A stretch of 64,000 nt of DNA from Sorghum bicolor (lineage: Eukaryota; Streptophyta; Magnoliopsida; Poales; Poaceae): positions 1,364,001 to 1,428,000 of the forward strand of contig NC_012872.2 of assembly GCF_000003195.3 (NCBI RefSeq). Direction: 5' to 3'. The notes beneath the pieces were generated by a model. The model was given only the letters and a program-made list of their open reading frames with translations. It did no database searches and was not told the origin of the DNA. Positions 23,201 through 33,208 of the stretch are shown in pieces (position 1 is the first letter of the stretch; the number at the start of each line of letters is the position of its first letter). The position numbers and the translations under genes were made by a program.

Positions 23201-24681
23201 TTTCTTGTCCCCAGAGGTCGATGACTTCGCCTGCATGCGGCAGATCCTCGACCTCTTCGCCGGAGCTTCGGGACTATCCTGCAATGTGGACAAATGCACA
23301 ATCACTCCGATCCATTGCACAGCTGGGCAAATTCAGGACGTCCTGGAGGCATTCCCCTGCAGGCTACTGGAATTCCCAGCCAAGTATCTGGGAGCGCCGC
23401 TATCCATCAGCAGACTGCGCCGCGACCAAGAACAGCATATCGTCAACTCGATTTCGGCCAGGATTCCCAGCTGGAAGGCTGGACTGCTGAACGCTGCTGG
23501 CCGAACGACGCTCACGCAGACCACACTTTCGGCGATACCGGTACATGTCTCGATCTGCTGTAGCCTGTCCACCTGGGCCATTGGCGAAATTGACAAGCGC
23601 AGAAGGGCATTCCTCTGGGCGGGCACAGAATCGGTGGCTGGCGGAAAGTGCAAAGTAAATTGGCCGGTGGTTTGCTCCCCAAAGGATTTCGGCGGCCTAG
23701 GTCTACCGGACCTGCGAACCCTTGGCTTTGCATTGCGACTGAGATGGGAATAGAAACGGCGCACGGACCCGAGTGTCGCCTGGGCTCTACTTCCCCACAA
23801 ACGAGTCATTGGTCCATTCCATGTTCCAGGCTTCGGTTTCTATCCAGATCGGCGATGGTACATCGGCAAGGTTCTGGACTAACTCCTGGCTGCAGACTGG
23901 GCCTCTGTGTAACTTCGCCCCAAACCTGTTCCAAGCAATTGGCCAGCGGCGCAGATGCCGTTCCGTGCGGGACGCACTCACGGATAGGCAATGGACAAGA
24001 GACATCACTGGGGCGCTCACCGTGAACGTACTGCTGGAGTTCCTTCAAGTATGGGACTTGGTGGATGCCCTGCATCTCTCGCCACACGACGCAGACAGAT
24101 TTGTTTGGAAGTGGACGGCTAACGGATCGTACTCAGCGTCCTCGGCATACCGAGCCTTCTTCTTGGGTCGGGTGGAGATGGAGGGCGCGACGTTCGCCTG
24201 GAAAGCCTTGGTTCCATCGAAGATGAAATTCTTCTTTTGGCTCGCCCTCCACGGGAGGCTTTGGACTGCGGAGCGTAGGCGACGCCATGGACTGCAGACG
24301 GAGGCCGCCTGTGCATTGTGCAGCCAGCATGACGAGACCGTTGATCACCTTCTTATCGCCTGCGTCTTCTCGCGGGATGTCTGATCTCGCCTTCTCATGC
24401 GAGCTGGCCTCCTACGCCTTACCCCCACCCACGGCTCCGCGCTCCAGGACTGGTGGATCAGCTCGCGAGAGCAGATCCTGCACAGGTTCCGTCGCGCCTT
24501 CGACTCCATGGTGATCATCGTCTCCTGGAACGTCTGGAAGGAACGCAACGACAGGACGTTCAACGGCCGAGACCGCACGACAGTCCAAGTCTGCGGCGCC
24601 ATCCTTGACGAGATCCGTGAATGCGTTGCGGCTGGGTTCAACGGCTTAAATGTCTTCGCCCCAGACGGAGCCTTCGGCTGA
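20223..24681 (+). pseudogene. LINE ORF2 remnant: endonuclease, reverse transcriptase, zf-RVT; multiple lesions
   Basis: ORF2 begins at ATG 20223 (MSANHLLVWNARGLNC, the start of the endonuclease domain). A frameshift lies near 20335. The endonuclease continues to 20750, is split by the 892-bp element, and resumes at 21651 with LSDRRFTWNN and SDCTDHAPLLL, the conserved C-terminal endonuclease motifs. A TAG at 22076-22078 precedes the reverse transcriptase. The RT carries SDRAPGPYGFTGAFFK (near 22470-22520), KVDLSKAFDTVAWPF after a frameshift near 22855, another shift near 23040, and the catalytic YADD at 23181-23192. An in-frame TAG at 23751, a further shift near 23780, zf-RVT at about 24170-24375 and a TGA at 24382 complete the list. 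In intact copies the protein nicks DNA and primes reverse transcription at the nick. Confidence 0.88.
20751..21642. mobile_element. 892-bp non-autonomous TIR element (hAT-like) inside the LINE endonuclease
   Basis: Ends CATAGTTATTAGGACCGGAC and its near-complement GTCCGGTCCTAATAACATGG are inverted repeats, flanked by an 8-bp duplication CCTGGAAC (20743-20750 and 21643-21650). An 8-bp duplication suggests the hAT superfamily. Both subterminal regions are packed with ACCGGT/CCGGTT motifs, a likely transposase-binding array. The interior is AT-rich on the left and has no recognisable gene. Confidence 0.85.
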
Positions 24682-24828
24682 TGTTTCTCTTCTGTTTCTG
24701 TGACCTTTTTCCGTAGCCAGGCGGCTACTGCTTTGCTTTGGCTCCTCGCCAAGGATCTTTGTCTTGCTGTTTTCAAAACTCCTATCCTCTTAATGAAGTA
24801 CGTGCAGCGCACGATTTCGAAAAAAAAA

Positions 24829-25416
24829 TTGCCATGTCGTCCCAAGCTCTGAAAGTCTGTAAGAATATGTCAATCATCTCTCCTATACGTCTGCAAATGC
24901 AAGGAGGACAAAGGCAATATCAATTCATTATGTTTAACAGATCACAGATTTCTTAAGTAGATGGCTCATTTGAAAAATATAGGACGTGATTAAACACGGA
25001 CAGTCCATTATATTTGATCTTCAAAGTCAAGCTTCAACCATTATTTTCTATCATATCAACCCCACGGTCACAAACAAGTGGCGTTACCTTAAGTCAACCA
25101 TGTCAGACTTTTGTAGTATGTTATTTTTGGTGTGTTGATTATTGTGGGTGTTTGAATAATAATACAAATCGATTGTCTTGGACTTTTAGTTATATAAAAA
25201 AAATATTTTTGCTATGTTTTATTATTATAGACATTCCATACAAAAATACTAATTAAAGTGATATTTAAATACCATGTTCATGTCCAAAATGTCACTGACT
25301 TGTGAACAGAATAGCAATGGTCCGTCGGCAGTAGCCGAGCTTCCCCGCTGCCTGCCTGCGTGCTTGCTCCGTCTGCAGTCGTCTCCCCTCTCGTAACACG
25401 AAAATGAGGAGAGAAG
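24829..25416. other. Intergenic between the LINE and the LTR retrotransposon
   Basis: No gene recognised. The last bases before the LTR (AGAAG, 25412-25416) form the left target-site duplication of the retrotransposon. Confidence 0.5.
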
Positions 25417-26132
25417 TGTTGACACCGTTTTTGAGCACGTGTCCAGGATGGCAGGATAAGGTGGCAGTATACTATTTATAAAGATGAATTGCCGATGAGG
25501 ATGGTTGCCGATGAAGGAGAGGTCGGATGTGACTAAGTCTGTAGCAGTAATGTGTTTATGTCGATGGCTATAATGGGGAAGTCTGCCGATGACCATGGCC
25601 AGAAATCTGCCGATGACCATGGCAAGGAGTCTGCCGATGATATGGAGGAGGAGTCCGGAAACCACTGATCGGTTTAATGAATTTTAGTTCGTCACGGAGG
25701 ATAGCTTTGTTATTTTCTTATTTATTTAAGTCGTTTTTTATACGGATTCCGTGTAATTTGGAATTCGAATTCTAGTCGTATTTAGTTGTAGCTCTTTGAG
25801 CAGGGTATAAATATGAACCCTAGGGCCTTGTAATGATCAATCAATCAAACACACGTTTTTACTCATATTCCAGCATCTACTTTTCGACGACTTCGTCATA
25901 TTTTTTTCTCTTTTACTACGAGTTCTTAAGAATTCGTCGACTTAAGCTCGGCGTATTCTCGAGTTCCGCGTGAGTACCTCTTAGCCATGACATCCGGGCG
26001 CATCGCTGTTGTCAGGACTAAAGTATTCGAGTTATCACCTTTGCCGATAGCAAGGTCAAATCGGCTGGCACGCCTTAACGTTTAAATCGGGTATTAGCCC
26101 TTTGTGTTTGCAGATCAGTCTTTGCATCAACA
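25417..26132 (+). repeat. 5' LTR, 716 bp
   Basis: Begins TGTTGACACCG and ends GCATCAACA. Contains a TATA-like GGGTATAAATATG near 25803-25815 and a polyadenylation-like context downstream. Contains the hexamer GCCGAT or ATCGGC seven times. Confidence 0.95.
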
Positions 26133-26160
26133 CATCTTTTGGCACGCCTGGTGGGACCAG
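26133..26160 (+). other. Primer-binding region after the 5' LTR
   Basis: Directly after the LTR comes CATCTTTTGGCACGCCTGG, resembling the TTGGC-type start found after LTRs of Tat elements. The priming tRNA was not identified from memory. Confidence 0.5.
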
Positions 26161-26179
26161 ATTCAAGATCAAGATCAAC

Positions 26180-29100
26180 ATGTCGATCTCTGACCTCGAT
26201 CAGGAGAACGTCATCCCCGTGACGGAGGCCAATCTCAAGGATGAGCAGAAGCAGGCTATTGCCCAAGCCATGGAAGAGTTCAAGCTCCAAGCCTGAGGTC
26301 TTTCAGCATAAGCAGGAGCGGCGAGGTGATCCAGAAAGATGCACTGCCGGCACCACGTCATGTTACCTTCGAAGCCAATCCTGGCAAGCTTCAAGATATG
26401 GTTGACAGTGCTATCAACCGAGCTTTGATCAACCAAGCCGGTGTACTGTCTAATACGGTTTTCAATGCCGTGGCAAGAACTTTCAAGGAAGGACAAATCT
26501 CACCAGATTATGTGGGCCCCTCTCATCATCAGCCAACAGCACCAGAGGTCACGGCTCCATCGGCTGCTTTGACGGCTGCAAGTGCACAATCTGCCGTCCC
26601 TCCAAGTACATCGGGAGCTACTGGTGCACTATCTGTGCCGATGACAACCAACCCACAGACTTCAAGTGGGCAGAATAAACTGACAACAGACATGTTGGCA
26701 TCGGCAATGTCAGGGTTGACTCTTCCTCCTAATTGGTGGGGTTATGGTATGCCTCCAGAATTGACGCCAGGTACATCGCAGATAACCGACATGAGGGGCA
26801 AGGCTCATATGACATCGGCGCCTCCCAATGCGCCGTTGAACCAGAGTCCTCGGTATACTACAACTACTACTGCAAGGCCTCACACTGGGAATCCTCAATA
26901 TTCAATGTTCCAGATGCCTAATGCATCGGCAGATTCGATGCTGATGCAACAGAGGTCTATGGCCCAGTCGGGGTATGTCAATTCGATGATGGTACCCAAT
27001 TACCAATCATCGGCAGCGCCTATGCCGATGAACGCTAATAATGGGTGGCTTGGACAGCAAGTCTTTCCACAATCGCCCCAGCAGAGTTACCAGGCCACAG
27101 GGTTCCAGCAAGGACAGGTCTATCCCGGGTTCCAAGGTCAGGGGATTCCTAACCAGCCAATGAATTTCGGACAGCAGCTCGGGGGGCAGCAAATCGGTGG
27201 ACAGCAGTTCGGTGGTCCGCAGATTGGAGGCCAGGTGATCAACCCAGTGTTCCGTGCAGATCATGCCCCAAACAGACACGTGGAGGCTCGCCACCAGGTG
27301 CCGGATCCGCAGCCGCCCCATCGGCAGAATGCCGATGCATATTGGGCCGATAAGATCGCTGAAGTAATGAGGGAGCAATTTGGGATAAAACCCAAAGTCA
27401 ACACTTACTCTTATCGGACACCGTATCCACCCGCATATGATCTGATCCCGCTTCCACATCGGTACAAGGTACCGGATTTTACCAAGTTTTCCGGGCAGGA
27501 TGACACGTCAACCATGGAGCATGTCAACAGGTTCATCATTCAATGTGGAGAGGCTGGTAACAGGAACGAATTGAGGGTTCGTTTATTTTCATCATCATTG
27601 TCTGGATCGGCCTTTACCTGGTTCATATCATTACCTCCTAATTCAGTGATTACTTGGGCCGATCTAGAGAAACAATTCCACAAGTACTTCTTTTCTGGAG
27701 TTCACGAGAAAAAGATCACCGATTTGGTCAAATTGAGACAGCGCAATGATGAATCGGTTGAAGGTTTCGTACAGAGGATACAGGAGGTTAAGAATAAATG
27801 TTACAGTCTGGTTCTAGATGATCGGCAGCTAGCCGATTTGGCCTTCCAGGGTTTATTGCCACATATCAGGGATAAGTATGCCTCTCAGGAGTTTGAAAGT
27901 TTAAGTCATCTAGTGCAGAGAATTTCTGATCAAGACATCAAGCCTTTCGAGCCCAAAAGAGCATGGAATAAGAAAGTGTCATTTGTCGATGAAGCGTCAA
28001 GCTCAGATTCTGACGAGGAATCAGTCATCGGCTTAGCAGAATGGGTGAAAAACAAGAAGCCGATGTCTTGCCCTTTTGGGCAGAAAGAACCGGAGAAGTT
28101 CGCTTTTGACACCGCTAAGGCCGATAAGATATTTGATTTTCTACTCCAGGAAGGTCAGATCAAGTTGTCTCCTAATCACGTGATCCCATCCGCAGAGGAG
28201 TTGAAGAGGATGAAATATTGCAAGTGGCATAATGCAACTTCTCATGACACTAATGAATGCAAAGTTTACAGACAACAGCTGCAATCGGCAATAGAGTCTG
28301 GGAGAATTAAATTTGATAGTTCCAAGACTCAGAAGCCGATGAAGATTGACCAACATCCTTTCCCGACAAATATGTTGGATGCAAAGGGGAAGGCCAAGGT
28401 TTTAACATCAGAAGCAGCTGAGAAAAGTGCATCGGTAGATCCTCAGCATCAGATTACTACTGCCGATGCAAAAGGTAAAGGTTTGGTCCAGGAAGGAACC
28501 AATTCAGGTAGGCCTCCTCGGTCTGGCATCGTTATAACTCATAGAAGGCCTCGAGAGAACTGGCAGCAACGAGAAGATCGGTATCAGCGCCGGCAAGAAG
28601 ATTACCGATGGGAAGAAGAAAGACGCCGACAGGAGTGGAATCGGCAACGGGATCATTGGAATTGTCCGTTCTTCATCCATTGTTGGGAGGAAAATATCAA
28701 GCTTCCCACTGCCAGAGATTGCCCTGAGTGCAACGGTTATGATCGGTACGACAGGACCGATCGGCGTTATCATGACAATGATCGGCGATTTAATGGACCA
28801 ATCAGAGGAAGGGCGTCAGTTCACGATCGGCTGGGGGGCAGGCTTAGCGTGCACGATAGGCTTGGTGACCGTGTCCAATATTTTCCCAGGAATCAGGAAG
28901 AGCTTGAGGAGATGGCTAATGTGCGGGTTCCCGATGAGTTCATATTTTGTAGGGATGCTAACACGCATCGTATGGAGTCAAGGGAGAACCGACGCCCGGC
29001 GGCAAGGCAAAAACCACTCCCTCCATGGTGTCCTGAAGGGTTAACCAAGACACAGAAAAGGAGATTGCAACGTGAAAGGCGAGAGGAGTTAAACAAAGGC

Positions 29101-29646
29101 GAGGACTCTGGAAGTCAGCAGCCATCAGACATTAAGAAGGGAGGTCCATCGGCAGGAGTCAACATGGTCTTTATGTTGCCGATGGAGTTTCTTGCACCAT
29201 CCAGTGATGATGAGTTAGAGTTTTCTGATCAGATAGCTCAGCTGGCTCTGGATCCTATGACAGCTATCTTTGAGAAACCTGCTGATGATGAAAGACAGCA
29301 TCTCAAAGCTTTGTTCGTCAAAGGCAGAGTTGATGGGCAGCCAATGACCAAAATCCTAGTTGATGGTGGGGCTGCTATTAATATTATGCCGTATGCAGTG
29401 TATCGGAAGCTTGGGAAAGGAGATCAGGATTTGACCAAGACCGATATGATGCTCAAGGACTTTGAAGGAAACGTGTCTCCAGTCAAGGGGGCAATATGTG
29501 TAGAGTTGACCATCGGCAGCAAAACCTTGCCGACAACTTTCTTCGTGATCAGTGGAAAAGGTGCTTATAACTTATTGTTGGGGATAGATTGGATTCATGC
29601 CAATTGTTGCATCCCATCTACAATGCACCAATGCTTGGTTCAGTGA
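26180..29646 (+). pseudogene. gag and protease of the Tat element, with frameshift and terminal in-frame stop
   Basis: The first ATG (26180, MSISDLDQENVIPV) opens a frame that is lost at about 26294 by a one-base change; the main frame then runs 1106 codons to 29646. The N-terminal third is Pro/Gln/Gly rich with GGQQIGGQQFGG repeats near 27180-27230. A retrotransposon gag domain follows (HVNRFIIQCGEAGNRNELRV to WADLEKQFHKYFF, about residues 395-455). A Cys/His cluster (CKWHNATSHDTNEC, about 631-644) and a second one (CPFFIHCWE...CPEC) are zinc-knuckle-like. The aspartic protease active-site loop is ILVDGGAAINIMP near residue 1010. The TGA at 29644 lies where related elements continue into pol. 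Gag forms particles; protease would process the polyprotein. Confidence 0.88.
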
Positions 29647-29825
29647 GTAGGTGACAAGATTGAGATTGTCCCAGGAGACTCTTCTTATGTTATTGCGTCG
29701 GCAGAGGCAGATACTTATGAGAGGACTAGGTGCATTTCAGGGGAAGTTTGGGAGAAAGATTTTCTCAAAGTTGCCGATTACGAGATTCCACCGATCCAAG
29801 CAGTCGGTTCTGACGACGATTTTTA

Positions 29826-32800
29826 ATGGATAGATTCGCCGATGATGGAAAATTGGGCCAGGGATTCACATCGGCCGATGATTTGGTGGAAGTAGATATA
29901 GGTAGTGGTGATAAGCCTAGACCTACTTTTATTAGTGCTAAATTAGATCCTGAGTGTAAGCAACAATTAACTGATTTGTTAAAGGAATATAAAGATTGCT
30001 TTGCTTGTGATTACACCGAGATGCCTGGTTTAGACCGATCAATTGTTGAACATCGGTTACCCATCAAGTCTGGATTTCGGCCACATCAGCAACCAGCTCG
30101 CCGATGTAATCCTAGCATTCTACCTGATATTAAGGCCGAAATTACCAAACTCATTGAAGCTAAGTTTATTCGGCAGTGTCGGTATGCCGAATGGATTTCC
30201 AATGTTGTTCCGGTTTACAAGAAAAACGGGAAGCTTCGGGTGTGCATTGATTTCAGGAATCTCAATAAAGCTACGCCAATGGATGGATACCCAATGCCTG
30301 TTGCCGATCTATTGGTTGACGCTGCGGCTGGTCATCGGGTCATCAGCTTTATGGACGGCAATGCAGGATACAATCAAATATTCATGGCAGAGGAAGATAT
30401 TCCAAAAACCGCATTTAGGTGTCCTGGTCATGTTGGGTTATTTGAGTGGATAGTCATGACCTTTGGGTTGAAGAATGCTGGTGCTACTTATCAAAGGGCC
30501 ATGAATTTTATATTTCATGAGTTCATCGGCAAGCTGGTGGAAATCTATATTGATGATGTGGTGGTTAAGTCTGGGGATTTCTCAAAGCATCTTGCCGACT
30601 TACAAAAGGTGTTAGAGTGCACAAGGAAGCATGGGTTGAAGATGAATCCCAATAAGTGTGCATTTGGTGTATCGGCAGGGCAGTTTCTTGGTTTCATGGT
30701 ACATCAAAGGGGGATTGAAAGTAGTCGGAGATCGATTGATGCCATCAATAAAATAGTGGCCCCTACTAACAAGACTGAGCTCCAATCCTTGATCGGCAAA
30801 GTAAATTTTATTAGGAGATTTATATCCAATCTGTCTGGTAAGATTCGTGCTTTCAGTCCTCTTCTTAAATTGAAAGCCGATCAAGAATTTATTTGGGGAA
30901 AAGAGCAGCAGTTGGCTTTGGATGAAATCAAGAAATATCTAGTAAATCCTCCAGTTCTAGTTCCACCTCAACAAGGAAAGCCCTTCAGATTGTATTTATC
31001 TACCGACGGGACGGTTATCGGTTCAGCTTTGGTCCAAGAATTTGAAGGAAAAGAGAGGGTGATTTATTACTTGAGTAGGAGGTTGATTGATGCTGAAACC
31101 AGGTATTCGGCCATCGAGAAACTATGCCTATGCTTGTATTTTTCGTGTATCAAACTAAGGCATTACCTGCTATCGGCCGAATGCACTGTTGTTTGCAAAG
31201 ACGACGTGGTCCGGTACATGCTATCCATGCCGATTATGAGTGGCAGGATCGGTAAATGGATTTTAGCGCTGTCGGAGTTCGACCTACGTTACGAATCGGC
31301 CAAGGCAGTCAAAGGGCAGATTATGGCCGATTTTGTAACTCAGCATTGCGGTGTAGTGGAAGCCTTGGAAATTGTACCCTGGACACTTTTCTTTGATGGA
31401 TCTACCTGTGACCGGGGGGCAGGAATCGGCATTGTATTAGTTTCCCCTAAGGGGAGGAAGTATGAGTTTTCCTTGCCGATTGTTGCTACGTCAACAAATA
31501 ATCAGGCTGAGTATCAGGCTCTGATCAAGGGATTGGAGTTGTTAAGAGAAGTTCGTGCTGATGCTGTTGAAATTTTTGGGGATTCTATGTTGGTTATAAG
31601 TCAATTGGCCGGGAGCTATGAATGCCGAAGTGAAGTTCTCATAACTCATTTCGAGAGAAGCATGCGACTGTTGAAGGAATTCAAAGATTTCCGATTAAAG
31701 CATATTCCTCGATTGCATAATGAAGAGGCCAATCGGTTAGCTCAGCATGCCTCGGGATATCAGCCTATGATTAATGCAATATCGGCAATCGGTGCCGATG
31801 ATTGGAGGAAGGAAATTATTGATTATCTAAAGGATCCATCCAAGAAAGTTGAAAGACGAGTTCGATTTCAAGCAACCAAATATGTGCTCCTTGAAGATGA
31901 ATTGTATTATCGAACTATTGATGGGATTCTTCTCCGATGCTTGGGTAATGATGAAGCTAGAAGTTTGATGGGAGAAATCCATGAAGGAGTGTGTGGAGCG
32001 CATCAGTCAGCTTTTAAGATGAAGTGGATGATTCGAAGGAATGGATATTTTTGGCCGACCATACTTGAGGATTGTTTTAAATATTTCAAGGGGTGTCAAG
32101 GTTGTCAAAAGTTTGGTAATATTCAAAGAGCACCCGCATCGGCTATGAATCCTATAATAAAGCCTTGGCCGTTCCGGGGATGGGCTATCGATCTGATCGG
32201 CCAGATTTATCCACCATCTAGCAAAGGGCATAAGTTCATTCTGGTTGCCACTGATTATTTCACTAAGTGGGTTGAAGCTATTCCTTTGAAGAAAGTCACA
32301 TCGGCCAATATGATTGATTTTGTGAAGGAGCATATTATTTACCGATTTGGGATCCCTCAAACGATTACTACCGATCAGGGCACTATGTTTACATCGAGGG
32401 AGTTTGATGAATTCGCAATCGGTATGGGGATTAAAGTGTTGAATTCTTCTCCTTATTATGCTCAAGCCAATGGGCAGGCCGAGGCGTCTAACAAAGGAAT
32501 TATCAAGCTTATTAAACAAAAGATTGAAGAAAATCCTAAGCGGTGGCATACATTATTAAATGAAGCATTGTGGTCTTATCGGATGGCTTGTCATGGATCA
32601 ACCAAGGTGTCACCCTATCAATTGGTGTATGGACATGATGCGGTGTTGCCTTGGGAAATTAAGGCTGGATCTAGGCGATTATCTTTTCAAGATCAATTAA
32701 TTGGCGATGATTATGCCACTTTGATGACCGATGAATTGGATGATCTAGCAGGGCATCGGTTAAAAGCTTTAATGAGTATAGAAGAAAATAAGAAGAGAGT

Positions 32801-33059
32801 TGCTAGATGGTATGATAAGAAAGTGAAGGCTAAGGAGTTTGCCGATGGGGATTTGGTATGGAAATTAATTTTGCCAGTCGGGACTAAAAGTTCGAAGTTT
32901 GGAAAGTGGTCTCCTAATTGGGAAGGTCCTTATCGGATAAGTCGATCGGCTCCTGGTAATGCCTATATTCTAGAAACTCTCGAAGGAGTTGAATTTCCCA
33001 GAGCATTAAACGGCAAGTATTTAAAGAAGTACCATCCTAGCATATGGGTCGATGCATGA
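29826..33059 (+). CDS. pol of the Tat element: reverse transcriptase, two RNase H domains, integrase
   Basis: A 1077-codon open frame lies in a different frame from gag-protease; the junction at about 29822 appears to be a one-base deletion in a T run, not a programmed slip. The reverse transcriptase has its catalytic YIDD at about residue 241. A degenerate gypsy RNase H follows (about residues 385-500), then a second, archaeal-type RNase H (FFDGSTCDRGAG near 520, NNQAEYQALIKGLELL near 560). The integrase has an HHCC zinc finger (HEGVCGAH...CQGCQKFG, about 718-760) and a core with D (AIDLIG, ~787), D (TTDQGT, ~850) and E (GQAEAS, ~884). No chromodomain follows. Pol copies the element's RNA into DNA and integrates it. 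The ORF itself is uninterrupted, but it lacks an in-frame link to gag. Confidence 0.92.
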   Translation: MDRFADDGKLGQGFTSADDLVEVDIGSGDKPRPTFISAKLDPECKQQLTDLLKEYKDCFACDYTEMPGLDRSIVEHRLPIKSGFRPHQQPARRCNPSILPDIKAEITKLIEAKFIRQCRYAEWISNVVPVYKKNGKLRVCIDFRNLNKATPMDGYPMPVADLLVDAAAGHRVISFMDGNAGYNQIFMAEEDIPKTAFRCPGHVGLFEWIVMTFGLKNAGATYQRAMNFIFHEFIGKLVEIYIDDVVVKSGDFSKHLADLQKVLECTRKHGLKMNPNKCAFGVSAGQFLGFMVHQRGIESSRRSIDAINKIVAPTNKTELQSLIGKVNFIRRFISNLSGKIRAFSPLLKLKADQEFIWGKEQQLALDEIKKYLVNPPVLVPPQQGKPFRLYLSTDGTVIGSALVQEFEGKERVIYYLSRRLIDAETRYSAIEKLCLCLYFSCIKLRHYLLSAECTVVCKDDVVRYMLSMPIMSGRIGKWILALSEFDLRYESAKAVKGQIMADFVTQHCGVVEALEIVPWTLFFDGSTCDRGAGIGIVLVSPKGRKYEFSLPIVATSTNNQAEYQALIKGLELLREVRADAVEIFGDSMLVISQLAGSYECRSEVLITHFERSMRLLKEFKDFRLKHIPRLHNEEANRLAQHASGYQPMINAISAIGADDWRKEIIDYLKDPSKKVERRVRFQATKYVLLEDELYYRTIDGILLRCLGNDEARSLMGEIHEGVCGAHQSAFKMKWMIRRNGYFWPTILEDCFKYFKGCQGCQKFGNIQRAPASAMNPIIKPWPFRGWAIDLIGQIYPPSSKGHKFILVATDYFTKWVEAIPLKKVTSANMIDFVKEHIIYRFGIPQTITTDQGTMFTSREFDEFAIGMGIKVLNSSPYYAQANGQAEASNKGIIKLIKQKIEENPKRWHTLLNEALWSYRMACHGSTKVSPYQLVYGHDAVLPWEIKAGSRRLSFQDQLIGDDYATLMTDELDDLAGHRLKALMSIEENKKRVARWYDKKVKAKEFADGDLVWKLILPVGTKSSKFGKWSPNWEGPYRISRSAPGNAYILETLEGVEFPRALNGKYLKKYHPSIWVDA

Positions 33060-33208
33060 AAGTTTAAATGCCGATAACGTTCCTATCGGCTGGATTAAAG
33101 TGTATCTGGGGATGGATTTAATGTTTCAAAGGATGCCGATAACAGTCCTATCGGCTAGACTAAAAGCTGAGGAAGCAGGGAAGCACAGATATGATGCCGA
33201 TGAAAACT

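Larger units (their letters stand above)
19454..24828 (+). mobile_element. Decayed LINE (L1-type) retrotransposon with ORF1 and ORF2 remnants
   Basis: Contains, in order, the C-terminal part of ORF1, an apurinic-type endonuclease, a reverse transcriptase with YADD, a zf-RVT domain, and a 3' tail ending in nine A at 24820-24828. The left border is uncertain because no target-site duplication was found. An 892-bp TIR element splits the endonuclease. Many frameshifts and stops show it is not active. Confidence 0.85.

Noticed and set aside
29640..29830. Programmed frameshift or readthrough between protease and pol
   Set aside because: The junction shows both a TGA and a frame change, and the local T run does not fit a canonical X XXY YYZ slip; simple decay is more likely.
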